Assembly: GCA_017591395.1 (NCBI GenBank)
Contig: WEDG01003452.1
Location: forward strand, 1-64,000
Source of the DNA: Schistocephalus solidus
Taxonomy: Eukaryota; Platyhelminthes; Cestoda; Diphyllobothriidea; Diphyllobothriidae
DNA length: 64,000 nt
Direction: 5' to 3'
In this document: piece by piece, positions 33,801 through 43,437 of the stretch
Layout: every line of letters begins with the position of its first letter
Numbering within the stretch: position 1 is the stretch's first letter
The notes under the pieces: generated by a model
What the model saw: only the letters and a program-made list of their open reading frames with translations
Databases searched by the model: none
Told to the model about the DNA's origin: nothing
Program-made: the position numbers and the translations under genes

Positions 33801-35610
33801 TGGTTCTGTCCTCATTTGTTATCTTTGTCCCATTGGCTTCGCATCAAATATATTTCTGGCCACCTAAAATAACCATACCCTACAAAGCACAACGAATACC
33901 TGTATCTCCACGGATTTCACATTTAACGTAAATTTATATATTTTTCTTAAAAGGTCTTGACGTTTCTGCCTGCGTGGAATAGAGCTCGGACTTCGTATAT
34001 ATCTGTATCCTAACTTCTGTGGCATTATTTCTTTTGTCATAAATACTACGGTTATTTGTACCGTTCTCCCAACATAAAAAATAGCTAAAAGCCCGGACAA
34101 GTTCTACCGACGTTTCTGCAGCTGTATGATGCAACTGCGGCGGTTCGGCTCCATTGGTTCTCCAGCATTCTCTCCGTGCTTTTGGGTACATCAGCACCAT
34201 TTATTTAACGACCTTGTAGGGTAAGCTCCGACATTGTAATCAGCATTCGAGTCGGAGATGGTCAGATTTTACTGGATAGCCGCGTACTGCTGATTCTGCA
34301 AACAAATAGGGATACCAGTTGTAAATTAGCCACAAACCCTGTTGGGAATATGGTGGAACCACCCGCAGATAAAATTATGTTGTTGGTATAATTTTTTACA
34401 GAATGGGTGTTACGCGGTTTTTTGGAAGTTGATTGCCGTCCACACAACTTTCATTGCAATTCTGGAACTTACTCTAAAAGTTGTATCCTGGGCGGACATA
34501 ACGAGATCGGGCAAGATCCTAAAACAACAGTGAGGGTGACCCGCTCGCTTCTTGAGGCTATGCCATACTGATAATCGGTAATGACCATGAAACAGCTGTC
34601 TACGTCTGGTCTTTTGCTTCTTTAGCGTGTTATCTCTGTATTAAGTAGTTATTTCAATACAAAAACGGTAGGTGTGGACGTTATGCTAAATCAGATACAA
34701 AGCACAAGACATCAGAACCCGCCGTAATTCGTGACACTTAAGGATCTCTTGATACCCGCCCAGTATACTATCGTATTTTGCTGCCAAGTTTTTATAGGCC
34801 AGGTCCTTAGCCAATGGGCTGTCAAACGCACTTGCTCTTCTGTGTCGTACTTCTAGTCGGCCTTATTAATTATATCACTTTTTCTTTTGACCCAGGTGAA
34901 CATCAGTCTCATGCTACACGCTGTGGAGCAGTTCGACACCGCAGTCGTTTTCCTCGAGAATGCCCTCCGGTTAAGCAAAATGTACTTACCTCACTCTGCT
35001 TTCATCTATCCGCTCTTGCTATCAATTGACCTTTCTTGGCTAAAAGCTAAGGCACTCAGGCTAATTTTAATTACGAACATCATCTTCCCCCCACAGATTC
35101 TACGGTCCAAAGAGCCTGAAAGTGGCCTTTAACTGCCACTTGCTGAGCCAGACTCACGCCTACCGCGGAGACTTCCGCTCAGCACTCGACTTTGAGAAGC
35201 AGCGGTACTCCATCTACAAGGAGCGTTTCAGCGATGACAGCGATTACACCCGTGACAGCGATGAATGTCTGCGCACTCTCACCACTCAGGCAGTGAGCAT
35301 GGCACGTCGCTTCCAGCAGTCCGGCGCTGCCGTCGCCGCCGCGGTAGTTACCAACGGTGGTGGCAGTAGTACTGGCAGCACTGCAAGCAAACAGAATTCC
35401 TTCCTGGCAGTGGCGTCGGCGGCACGTAGGCCTGGCGCAGAGAACCCTCTGGCGGCGACGGCGGGATCCACGCCGACCGCTGCATTTCAACGGCCCAGCT
35501 TTGTTACCATTCTGGACACACTTAATCGCGTGAATGGCATCTTTCTACCTTCAACTCAGGTTAAGCCCGGTGAAAAGTTGATTATTAGGTTGACAGTCGC
35601 TGTTACCTGA
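12512..35610 (+). CDS. clu: Clustered mitochondria protein (CLU/CLUH family), 20 exons
   Basis: CLU proteins are large cytosolic proteins that bind mRNAs of nuclear-encoded mitochondrial proteins and keep mitochondria dispersed. Twenty exons join in phase (coordinates in the exon entries) to about 1,333 residues, near the family norm. Domain order is complete: ubiquitin-like N-terminal domain (about 35-112), the GSKIP-like segment with SLSFLSSVT (about 115-160), the Clu domain (about 310-610, with [49 protein letters not shown] and DCKGIIGND), the central domain (about 700-930, with RGINVRYL and [11 protein letters not shown]), and a TPR region (about 1,000-1,220). The tail has an Ala/Ser/Gly-rich insert and ends near [13 protein letters not shown], like other CLU C-termini. 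The start is the ATG at 12,512. The last exon is ambiguous: readthrough to the stop at 35,608, or splicing at 35,559 to a short exon at 36,053. An ATTAAA lies at 35,938. Splice sites are inferred by eye from homology and phase. Confidence 0.93.
12843..12872 (+). other. clu: 30-nt micro-intron in clu
   Basis: The sequence gtattctcg...actctgtag is 30 nt and in frame, so an ORF scan reads through it. Removing it restores [18 protein letters not shown], which matches the family's VVEEPYTVREAR block; retaining it inserts ten hydrophobic residues inside a conserved block. Very short introns are known in flatworms. Confidence 0.85.
12873..13016 (+). CDS. clu: clu exon 2
   Basis: Encodes [19 protein letters not shown] and [20 protein letters not shown], the segment linking the N-domain to the Clu domain. 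Donor at gtaatc, phase 1. Confidence 0.88.
13175..13451 (+). CDS. clu: clu exon 3
   Basis: Begins after tttcatttag with [13 protein letters not shown]. It contains [34 protein letters not shown] and [13 protein letters not shown], which match the conserved CLU block before the Clu domain. Donor gtaagt. Confidence 0.92.
13545..13774 (+). CDS. clu: clu exon 4
   Basis: Encodes [33 protein letters not shown] and [20 protein letters not shown], up to the start of the Clu domain. Acceptor ctttag and donor gtgtgt; the 73-nt intron that follows is flanked by matching phase-1 codon pieces. Confidence 0.92.
13848..14179 (+). CDS. clu: clu exon 5, core of the Clu domain
   Basis: The most conserved part of the protein: [60 protein letters not shown] and YVAT. 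It follows acceptor ccggcag and ends at gtgagt in phase 0. Confidence 0.95.
14529..14649 (+). CDS. clu: clu exon 6
   Basis: Encodes [18 protein letters not shown] and [20 protein letters not shown] (Clu domain). Donor gtacgt, phase 1. Confidence 0.95.
15040..15700 (-). mobile_element. Penelope-like element relic inside clu intron 6
   Basis: Minus translation, with frame changes, gives RKATK near 15,680, then [16 protein letters not shown] and [16 protein letters not shown]. It continues [37 protein letters not shown] and [19 protein letters not shown]. The order and spacing match PLE GIY-YIG nucleases (YRIWCSC, IGETGR, HAAAVR, GHTFKFDEAEIL, ESWFTGPQSINKC). It is heavily decayed and antisense to the host gene. 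Confidence 0.75.
16487..16619 (+). CDS. clu: clu exon 7
   Basis: Encodes [40 protein letters not shown] and RPH. It follows the polypyrimidine acceptor ccacgttctag after an 1,837-nt intron; donor gtacgt. Confidence 0.95.
16620..18881 (+). other. clu: clu intron 7 (2,262 nt)
   Basis: AT-rich, with no supported exon. The only recognised content is a telomere-core MITE-like element at about 18,080-18,290. Confidence 0.6.
18080..18290 (+). repeat. MITE-like element with telomere-like core, copy 1
   Basis: The core gattagggttaaggcagggt and following gttaaagttaaa stretch resemble TTAGGG variants. The right arm (aatgcgcgaccgcctgcatt, then catattcccgtgtcttatcc) is similar to the right arms of the elements at 43.4 and 63.2 kb. 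Boundaries are approximate. Confidence 0.5.
18882..19133 (+). CDS. clu: clu exon 8, end of the Clu domain
   Basis: Encodes [40 protein letters not shown] and [14 protein letters not shown]. The DCKGIIGxDxRxYILDL block is a CLU signature. Donor gtgagt, phase 2. Confidence 0.95.
19512..19590 (+). CDS. clu: clu exon 9
   Basis: Encodes [20 protein letters not shown] and SKVNSVK. Acceptor catcacag; exact phase joining on both sides supports it although it is only 79 nt. Confidence 0.85.
20623..20851 (+). CDS. clu: clu exon 10 (variable linker)
   Basis: An acidic, poorly conserved linker: [35 protein letters not shown] and [12 protein letters not shown]. Support comes from the acceptor ctctgtag, the donor gttagt and the fact that phases join on both sides. 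This is the least homology-supported exon. Confidence 0.75.
21411..21538 (+). CDS. clu: clu exon 11
   Basis: Encodes [20 protein letters not shown] and [20 protein letters not shown]. FxxAFNPDVY matches the conserved block before the central domain. Acceptor cctattttag, donor gttagt. Confidence 0.9.
21539..27336 (+). other. clu: clu intron 11 (5,798 nt), no recognised content
   Basis: The largest intron of the gene. I looked for retroelement motifs, tRNA boxes and hammerhead cores on both strands and found none I could defend. Open frames up to 156 codons exist (for example 22,988-23,458 and 26,262-26,684) but have no family motif. Confidence 0.5.
27337..27485 (+). CDS. clu: clu exon 12
   Basis: Encodes [40 protein letters not shown] and [10 protein letters not shown], matching the start of the CLU central domain. 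Acceptor ccttttctag, donor gtaaat. Confidence 0.95.
28162..28234 (+). CDS. clu: clu exon 13
   Basis: Completes [10 protein letters not shown] and continues [17 protein letters not shown]. The 73-nt exon joins in phase on both sides (acceptor tttccttcag, donor gtaggt). Confidence 0.95.
28420..28690 (+). repeat. 305-bp repeat relic in clu intron 13
   Basis: A tRNA-like A box (cgcccgtgccgcagtggttaa) is followed at 28,615-28,680 by gggctctagatcgagcccca and cgatcggtgagcgcc. These correspond in reverse sense to the gggcttactctcgagcccc and gcgctcaccgatcgg blocks of the array at 48-50.7 kb. No hammerhead core is retained. Confidence 0.5.
28890..29190 (-). mobile_element. PLE 3' UTR/pseudo-LTR copy with hammerhead-like motif
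   Basis: The stretch 28,930-29,190 matches 51,358-51,620 at about 75-80% (shared gggtggggt, tttgatggctgccgg, ggcgtac, agtgcac and catagtggaca). The latter lies just beyond the GIY-YIG end of a minus-strand PLE, so this is a solo PLE 3' region. On the minus strand it leads to GTCTGATGAC at 28,930-28,921, a possible 7-bp stem II (GAGTTGG with CCAGCTT, loop TGTAG), then AAAA in place of GAAA. PLE pseudo-LTRs are known to carry hammerhead ribozymes. Confidence 0.6.
29597..29758 (+). CDS. clu: clu exon 14
   Basis: Encodes [40 protein letters not shown] and [22 protein letters not shown] and LSxAVxHFLNCFL are CLU signatures. Donor gtaagt, phase 0. Confidence 0.95.
30878..30944 (+). CDS. clu: clu exon 15 (basic linker)
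   Basis: Encodes [20 protein letters not shown], the Lys/Arg/Gly-rich linker found at this position in CLU proteins. Acceptor cctcaacag, donor gtgagt. Confidence 0.88.
31059..31149 (+). CDS. clu: clu exon 16
   Basis: Encodes [20 protein letters not shown] and [11 protein letters not shown], like the family's W..I..E...Y...DL block. Acceptor cttttag, donor gtaagt. Confidence 0.92.
32551..33028 (+). CDS. clu: clu exon 17, start of the TPR region
   Basis: The largest internal exon: [55 protein letters not shown], then TPR helices [40 protein letters not shown] and [20 protein letters not shown]. Donor gtaagt, phase 0. Confidence 0.95.
33298..33423 (+). CDS. clu: clu exon 18 (TPR)
   Basis: Encodes [40 protein letters not shown] and ID. 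YRARYLxLLxxGEDHPE is a CLU TPR signature. Acceptor tttctgcag, donor gtaagt. Confidence 0.95.
34896..34981 (+). CDS. clu: clu exon 19 (TPR)
   Basis: Encodes [20 protein letters not shown] and ENALRLSK, continuing the TPR array. Acceptor ttgacccag, donor gtactt, phase 2. Confidence 0.92.
35097..35610 (+). CDS. clu: clu exon 20 and C-terminus
   Basis: Encodes [40 protein letters not shown] (last TPR), then an Ala/Ser/Gly-rich insert ([20 protein letters not shown]), then [19 protein letters not shown]. Reading through gives a 17-residue tail and a stop at 35,608. A GT donor at 35,560 (cag/gttaag) allows an alternative last exon at 36,053-36,124. Confidence 0.88.
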
Positions 35611-35937
35611 TCTTTTTTTGACTCGTGTAAGTATACGCACAGTGCACCTTTAACTGGGGACTCACGCTGCATCAGCCAAGGGTTGGACTGTGGTCCCTTG
35701 CTAATGGGGTTTTCTGACATCAATTCTATGAGATCTGAGTTCTTGTGTAGCATGCGCTAGATGTTGACAACGTGTCACGTCACCAAATTTAATTGTCAGT
35801 CATTGTAGATTAACTGCCCCCTTTAACTAGGCTGAGTTGGTCGGTAGTCCCGAGAAACGTCAAGCTAGTTGGCGCGCGCGCCGAGCACTCCCCCAAACAG
35901 AACGCACATTTCAGCCCTTCTGATTGGATTCCGTTAG

Positions 35938-35943
35938 ATTAAA
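35938..35943 (+). terminator. Possible polyadenylation signal (ATTAAA) for clu
   Basis: An ATTAAA hexamer lies 328 nt past the stop codon. No AATAAA occurs between it and the stop. It is inferred from position only. Confidence 0.3.
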
Positions 35944-36589
35944 GAGACTCATCTGATGGCGACTGTTAATTTTCCGTGTGGCATTAACTGAATTTTAGGA
36001 TACAGCTTTCCACGCCCTCTTTGACCTTTAGCTTCCTTACCTGCGATCCCAGGTCAACCTTTCGACCATGCTTTCCATTTGCGCAAATCGCTACTTGGAC
36101 CGAGGTGAGCTGCTGGCTAGCTAAGCTGCCTTAAGCGTGAAGCGCTCGCGCGACCTAAACCCCACTCTGGGAGTTCATAAGCAAGACGTGGTTTGAAGTT
36201 TTGGAGTACGAGATTGGCAATTTTACAGTTACGTCCTCGCGCACTACGCTACGACTAATTGGGGGCTTCACCCACGAGAGCATAACACCGGCCAAGCACA
36301 TGACACACACGTCGTAAAATGTGACAGAACTTTTCATGTTTTTAAGCCACAACTGGGTCCGCGATGGCAGTAGATTTTGTTGCTCCTCTCCCACTGCTTA
36401 GACTTAAGGTTGCCTCGCCGTCACAGATAGCTGTTTATGATCTCGCCGTTTGTGCCTCTCTTCTTTGGTGGGAAAATCCCCGGGGAGGCTTCTTCTTGTC
36501 GAGCGAAAGATACTGTGATTGGCGAACCAACTTAGATCGACTGCAATTTCAGAAGGATAAGCGGGTTTAACACCAATCACCCTGATTTA

Positions 36590-36660
36590 AGGACAGAAGG
36601 CGAGTCGTGACTGGCTAGTAGACCTTGTCGCCCTCAGCGAGACCCATTTTCATTCTAGAT
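36590..36660 (+). mobile_element. Scrap of RTE-type LINE endonuclease
   Basis: The plus strand encodes VDLVALSETHFH, equivalent to [12 protein letters not shown] at the start of the RTE endonuclease at 3,780. Only about 70 bp can be matched. Confidence 0.45.
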
Positions 36661-38643
36661 TTTGAAATCATTCGGTTCTCATTAAAATTCAGTAAATTGC
36701 AAGAGGTTTTGTATTTTCCATTGAATGGCGGACCCTCTGTTTAGAGCCAGCATTCTGACCTGAGAGTAACTGATGAACCAGCCACACGAAATGCGTCTCG
36801 TAAAATTGTCCAGCTCTTTCATCTTTTGCGTTATGCGCGCGGCGGTCCTGATTCTCGAACGGGAATTCTTCTTGCTCCACAGGAATCCAGAAAATCATAA
36901 TTATTTAAAACCCGGTGGCCCTCATTCTAGCCACCCAATAAGTATGCTTTTTACTGCCTTACAGCCATTCCTCTTCGGTCAAGAAGGAGAGTGGAAGTAC
37001 GTCCAGCGTACAGATTACGCCCTATGTGGATGGTGATGAGCCGCAACCCACTACGACGCCAATGACCGCCGCCATTGTCGCATCGTGACCACTGGGCGAT
37101 CCCGTTCCTCAAACTTTTTACCGACCTCGTTCTACGACTCCCATTTTTTATCATGAAGACCTACTTAGAACAACACCCCAGTCCAGCATTGTGATTCAGG
37201 CCTCATATCTTTTTGTGGGAGTTCACTTCCCTCGCTCCTTCTGACCCCTGTAACTACTGCGTATGGGCCCCACCGGTTCCGACTCGGGTGTCTTTCGGAT
37301 CCCTGCGTCGGTCCCCTCAAATCGTGATTTGTAGATTACCGATTTTTCCTTTCGCCAGTGCTTGTACGTGTACGTAGTAGGAGTCTTATAGTAGTTTTAC
37401 AAATGCAATTAGTGCAGTCAGTGAATTTTTCTATAAAAGCATGCTTTATTGCCTCTTTACTGCGCGAAGGTTTGATACTTTGGGAGCCAATCAACAGCTG
37501 AGGTGGAACTGCAGCATTCCCTCCTGCGACCAACAAAAATTACGGATTCAGCTGCGTTCTATTTCCCTGTTAGGTCCTAAAACGCATGATTGGAGTTTTC
37601 GCCTTATTTTGGTCTCCGAAAACGTTATTTTTGAGTGTTGCTAGCGTATCCTCTTACTCGGCCGCTTGTGATGTCTTTGAGGTCCCATTCGAAGCTTAGG
37701 TGACTACGTGAAGTAGGATCAGAGCGTCGGGTCAGTCATGAGCCACATCTGTGAAAGGTGATTCATACAAAAACTCTTTTCGTCTGTTGTTGGGTGTCGA
37801 GTTCCCCGGGTGGAATCTGATTGCGTCTTGCCCAAAACCGATGGTCACGAGTGTTCTAACGGTCCTGAACAGTCGTGAAACGCGTTTGACTTCTCCGAAT
37901 ATGGCTGCTATACTTTTTTGGGGGTTGAGGGCGACGAAATTCCTCGGGGGTATACTACCCCTTTCGCTATTTCTGGGAAGAAAGGGTGGGTGGTGCTAGG
38001 CTCGGCGTAACACAGGGCACAGCTGAAGAACAGGTAAGTAACGCTTGCATCACTTGGCGTTGGTGTAATAGTTAGAAAACTGACCCCCCCGAGAGCTGGA
38101 TACGCGCGTAACACAGGAATGCTTTCTCTTATTTGCCCAGTCCGGGACCTGGGTTCAGTAGATTGGCAGCGACCGAATAAGACGATAATAACCGATAAAA
38201 TTGCGTTTATCTGACGCTTAAGTTTGCCAATTATCACTTGCGCGTCGCTTTGCGATCGCCTGCGGGGTTTGTAGACCGGATTGCCCGCATTCCTTTCTGC
38301 TGCTAGTTTACGCCTGACCGCTGGGTGAGTTGGCCTCATGACGCCTGTCATCGTGCCCACTAGACATACACTGGAGCTTTTCCGTTGATTTGATTGGTAC
38401 CTCCGAGGTTGCTCTACGGGATTTCAGTGCGTCTAGTCCCGCTGCTGGTGCGCGTGAATGGCTATGCAAAAGCGACATCAGAGCAGCGGCTTCGAAGACG
38501 GTTAGCTTTGTACGGGTGCAGAGGCGTTCGACTTCCACCCGTCACGTGGATTGCCTAGTTGGCCAGAAATGCCGTTGGATATAGTCTGTGGGTCCTTTTA
38601 CGGACAACTGGTATATTTTCAAAGGCGGAGTCTGGTTTCCGGA

Positions 38644-38661
38644 GGGGGGGGGGGGGGGGGG
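38644..38661 (+). repeat. Homopolymer run of 18 G
   Basis: Eighteen consecutive G flanked by gga and tgcc. It could form a G-quadruplex and its length is error-prone in any assembly. Confidence 0.9.
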
Positions 38662-41426
38662 TGCCAAATGCACTCCTCGCTGGGGGCGGGCATCTCACAA
38701 TTGTTCAGAATGCCAATACATTCTGCACGTGAATTTGAATTGGTTTTGACGACCCAGCTGGAGAGTAGTGAGGTCACCGCTGGAAGAGCCTAGTCTGATC
38801 AAAATAATAAGGTTGGCGCATAGGAGGATTTTGGGTCCAGTGTCTCTTGTGATGGGGATCAAGCTCTTAGCTGAGTTACCACGGGAATCGGCTTGATGAC
38901 ATCGTTTAGCAATTTTCGCGAGTCTAGTTTAACCTCGGCTATCAAATGACGTTGGGCCTGAATGGCTCAAGTGTCACATTTGGTGTTAAAGTGTCTTCGG
39001 GTTTAGAGTTTGTCCGTTGCTTTGGAAGTGAATGCTGGGGAAATTTAGTTTCCAGCCTTTGAATTCATCTGGGAATTCGTCCAACTGACATGACTGCGTT
39101 CGGGTTGGTTCAGTTCTGACGGCATCCTGAATGACCTGGCACGTGTGAGGAGGCTGAACGTTGCTTGCAGGTTTTTCGGTTTATTCGAAAGATTATTGTG
39201 TGATTAAAAATGGGGCGACCCGAAGTGTGAATCATTCCATCTGTCACAATGAGTAAATCGAAAATGTCACTGTTAGAGGGCAACCATCCTATAATGAGTC
39301 TCTTGAACTCAGCCGTCCAGGTAATTTATGTCCCAGTCGATTAATGAAATTCCGAATGAATCCTCCTTGACCCAGTATTTTGCTGGAGCAAGCTTCGTTT
39401 TCTCGAACCATTAAGCATAGCGGCTCTAGCTACATTCCACTAACGTTCTCATGAAGACTAGTTAACAGAACTCCTCGTGACTGTACATTCGGAACACAAT
39501 ACTGAGGTTACCGCCCGGTGAAGTTATTCACTGCAACAACTATGGTATCGATTTACGTGATCACCACACCTGTCATACCGGGCGAGTTTGTTAATATCCA
39601 TCGCCCCAGATAAGTTATAGGTACAGTGGCTTTGCCTCTCCGGCTGGACTTACATCAGCTGCGTTGGACATTATAACGTAACCGCATATTTTTATTGCAT
39701 TTCGCGAGCTATTTCAGGTGAATAAACGTGAATGACACATCTTTTGTTTTACCAAGGACCCACTTAAGTGGGTGCAGCGCAAGTCTACTAACTCACGCGC
39801 AAACCACTGTCCCTGTACCGCCATGCTGTGGAGCACATGACGAACGCCGTTGGATACTACGTACGAATTGTCATATCAGTGGTCCCATTGGACGTAAAAG
39901 CTCTATATAGAGCTTTCAACCCGAATAACACCAGGCGGTGATCACGAACTCGATGAAGGCTCTGATTGTTATTGCTTACAAGAAAGTCTGCCTAGTAAAG
40001 TTCAAAATATTCGAGGAACTTCCACTACGATACCTCGGTAAGAATTGAGGCAAAATATTAAAAACTGTAGATGGAAAAGTGCAAACGCCTTTACGCAAAA
40101 AAATCGACTGAATGGAGGAATTATGAAGTATTAAAACTTTTTTCGTTGTAAATGCCATGACTACCACTGTTACGGGGGGGAAGCAGTAAGCAGCGACTTA
40201 CGAAGGAATTTGTTTTTTCTCAGCTGACCTACGCGGCACAGCCTTGTTTTGGAGAGAGTGTTGTTAGCGTTTGTCAGGAAACCGTTTCCGCGCACGGTAG
40301 TACAATAGGTTGACTTCGAGTCGGATGGGACAGTTCTGGACGCGAATTCGTGATAGAATGAGCAGCCATGTACTTGACAGAAGTGAGCAGCGTTCGTGGA
40401 CTCAGGTGTCGCGGTTTTCACAGCGTAGCTCTATACATCACGCCTTAAGTCAAGCCCACAGACCCCGCAAGGATAAGGGAGTCAGCGTGGTCTGGTATAT
40501 TGTCCTGAAAGCAGTAACCCTGCTTGCACTATTATATGTGATGATAACAGTCAAAGATTAAACACGTTTCGATTCCCCTTAACGCTGCCACCTTGTACCG
40601 GATTTTGAAAGTTACCGACCAAGGTGAGACGCGGCCGAAACCTGTGGTCCTAGTGAGAGAGGTAGTTGGGGGCAGCCTCAGTGGTGGTGTGTGCGCATTT
40701 CAGGTCATACTGTCTACCCAAGTGTGGCAAAACTGGCGCACTACTACTTCTGTAGTCGAATTCAAAGTCCGGTCGTAATAAAGACTGTAATCCGATCACA
40801 GGAAACCTATTGCATTCGCTGCCAAGCGGAGCTTATACGCAAATGGCCTGCAGTAGGCCGCGTTTGGCATCCGTATATCCAGGCGCAAAGGGCAGTAGGG
40901 AGGAAGTTTATGCATCCATGATTGCCTTCTGCTAGGAGGTTAATCCACTGCATCGAAGTATATTGGATTTGAAGGCTAAATCGATTGCTTGGAACGAGTT
41001 GTGATGGTCGGAATTTTTAAATTTTTCCACATTTTATCTATGTGCAACTCGATCAAAACACTGAGGCCTCGCGTCGTTTTGTTCTATTAGGGTTCGGATA
41101 GGTTGAAGTTACCTAGCTAGAAGGCTAAAGTCATTAAGAAAGTCTCGGAGTCTCTACGCAGATCGTCTCCTCAAGGGACAATTCAGCTTCTTCCGTCGGA
41201 ATATATCATAGATACCATTTAATTAACAAAATATTTTTAGAAACAGTAGTACAAAGCGATGTAAAGTGGCCAGATAATGCCTTAAAGATATTTCGCTTAA
41301 TTTTAAAGTCCAACATGAAACCCGACGAGTGTCTGAATTATAACCTTATTGGTAATTTCACAAAACGTCTTTGGCATCCCTAACTGACTACTCGAGTGAC
41401 CTTCAAGCTTTGGTGGAGATTACTTA

Positions 41427-41756
41427 TGCAAACCCCCAATAAAGAGGGCAGGGAATAGGGACGCCCTACCCATGTAATAAAGATGGCACTGCGGAAAATT
41501 TCAGGGAGGGAAAATATCCAAACACGAATCCTAATATAAACCTAAAACATAGCTCTAATCGTAACCCTTACCCTGCCCCAAATCCTAATAAGAGCGTTTA
41601 TACTAAAAATAGCCATTAAGGCCAACCTTAACCCTAACTTTACACCTAAACATAAACGTAACCCTAAACCATAAACTTTACCCTATTTCTGCAATTTGAC
41701 GCAAGGGCACTAGTATTGCGGTGGTTCCTTTTCTCGCCCTGTTAAAGTGGCCATAT
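41427..41756 (+). repeat. MITE-like element with telomere-like core, copy 2
   Basis: The core holds CCCTAA-type variants (cgtaacccttaccctgcccc, ccaaccttaaccctaacttt, cgtaaccctaaacc). The right arm runs gacgcaagggcactagtatt, gcggtggttcc, then ends gttaaagtggccata; the left end (aataaagagggcagggaata) is its degenerate reverse complement. The orientation of the core is opposite to copy 3 although the arms are alike. Confidence 0.65.
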
Positions 41757-42655
41757 AGTTCACCTTTACCAAATATTTCTTGCTTTTTTGTCAGAGGTGG
41801 CAAATCATCCCTTGTATTCTATAAAAATGTATTATTGCATCTTAAGGAACTTGGATAGTTGATTTCTTTCGCCTAACTTTGAGCCACTGCCTGTTTCTAC
41901 GTTATTGCAACCTTGTCCTTGACATCGATCCAGGACAGCATTTAAGCGTGTTTGAAGTTACCCTCATAAGTTCTGATTGAAGATTTGCAGTATCCCCATA
42001 TCACGGGACGCCAAACGATTGCTTTCTGACAGTGACAGTTTTCATCGCAAAATGTGACTGGATTTCGAAGCAGTCTAGTGGCCCTTGGCCTTCATATTTA
42101 GCAGAGAACCTTGAAATACCTAACTCTACGCTAGATACCGCATAAAATTAAACGCACCAGAGCTGCTTGACCGACTAGTAGGAATAAATATCCCCTCTAC
42201 CTTTATGATGAAGATAGAAAAACCTAATGGGTTTCCGGTTGCAGTTTAGCCCACATATCTGTTTAAAGCAACACCTGCTTGCATTTGCTAAAACTGTTTT
42301 GGAGACCAGCTAATCGCTGCTTCACACAGTTCGAATTAAATTGCATGTGCGAGGAGAGAGAGATGCAATCGCCAGAAGAGCAATGTTATTCACTTGCCGT
42401 TTTGGATTCTCACTCGAGCCCGTCGCCCGAGGCAGCAAAAGGCAAGAATACTTCATGAGTTGCAGTACTGTAGGATGCAGTTGGAGTGTCACCGTCCAGC
42501 CATAAAAATTCGGGGTTCCCATATTCGTTACTAATGGCTGCCCTTCTGTCTCACTGTCTGCATCCGAGTCATTAAGTGTCGTAGCCATTATAAGGACTTG
42601 GCGACTGGCTTCGCTGATACGGCCATCGGAGACGGAGTTCACCCCTGGGCTCCGT
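41757..42655. other. Unassigned interval
   Basis: No gene, RNA or repeat recognised. Confidence 0.35.
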
Positions 42656-42900
42656 GCATTAGGAACTACCGTACCCCATCAAATTAGCCACATTGAATCT
42701 GGAGGCCATTTCCTTTGTTAACAGTCTTTGGGCCGAAGAAGCATAACTAAAACACATTCGGTTCGCGCGGCTGTAACCTCTTGCGAGAATTTCAGCCTCT
42801 TCGAACTTGAGGGTGTGTCCAAATCCTATCGAATGAGCTGCAACTTTTGAGCTGACATGATTCCTCCTCAATGATATCGCCTGTTTGCAAATTAAGTCTG
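42656..42900 (-). mobile_element. Penelope-like GIY-YIG endonuclease fragment
   Basis: The minus strand reads RRNHVSSKVAAHSIGFGHTL and KFEEAEILARGYSRANRM, then in another frame FFGPKTVNKGNGLQIQCG. These equal the C-terminal half of PLE GIY-YIG nucleases (VAAHSTGxGHTFKFEEAEIL, GPQSINKCN). The nuclease N-terminus and RT are missing or unrecognisable. Confidence 0.75.
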
Positions 42901-43430
42901 GAGTAGTATTCCACTTTCGTAAACCGGTGGGTTTGAGTATAAATCCGAAATGTCAAGGGAATAAACTTCCTCTTCCAGCGATCGCGTCCCAACTGGCCGT
43001 CCGGAACTCATATTTCCATTTGAATGAAACTTCCACATTCACCAACTAGGCCATAACCTACCTTCTGGTCACCGAAATCCTCCCCGGGTCTCAAAAGACA
43101 GCCTATCTGTTTTACCCTTACAAATGATTTACATTGAGGTTGCGGTGTCATTTCTGTGTTTTTCGTCTGTTTGCGACAACTTGCGGGGGCCTGTAAACAT
43201 TTATGTAATCTATTGATACACGCAACCATTTCCAGTGATCGTACTGTGTTTGATGAGCACCAAATGCAAGCAGACTCCTTAGTCACCTGATATAAATTTC
43301 AGTGTTTTTCTTCCACCGACGTAAGCTGCACTACAGCCGAATTGGGGAAACCTTAATAGGACCGCATGTCACCTGGAGGCTTGTTTAAAACCACCGACCT
43401 AATAAATATATAAAAATTGTGATAAGTATG
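42901..43430. other. Unassigned interval
   Basis: No supported feature; it may be the decayed front part of the PLE to the left. Confidence 0.3.
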
Positions 43431-43437
43431 CCATGTA

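Larger units (their letters stand above)
36125..41420. other. Unassigned intergenic stretch
   Basis: About 5.3 kb with no gene I can support. Recognised items are a scrap of RTE endonuclease (36,590-36,660), an 18-G run (38,644-38,661) and short blocks near 39,780 shared with the RTE 3' region at 5,572. Open frames such as 37,908-38,360 (minus) have no motif and look random. Confidence 0.45.

Noticed and set aside
37908..38360. A 150-codon minus-strand gene
   Set aside because: Its composition looks random, it has no motif, and no neighbouring exon could be linked to it.
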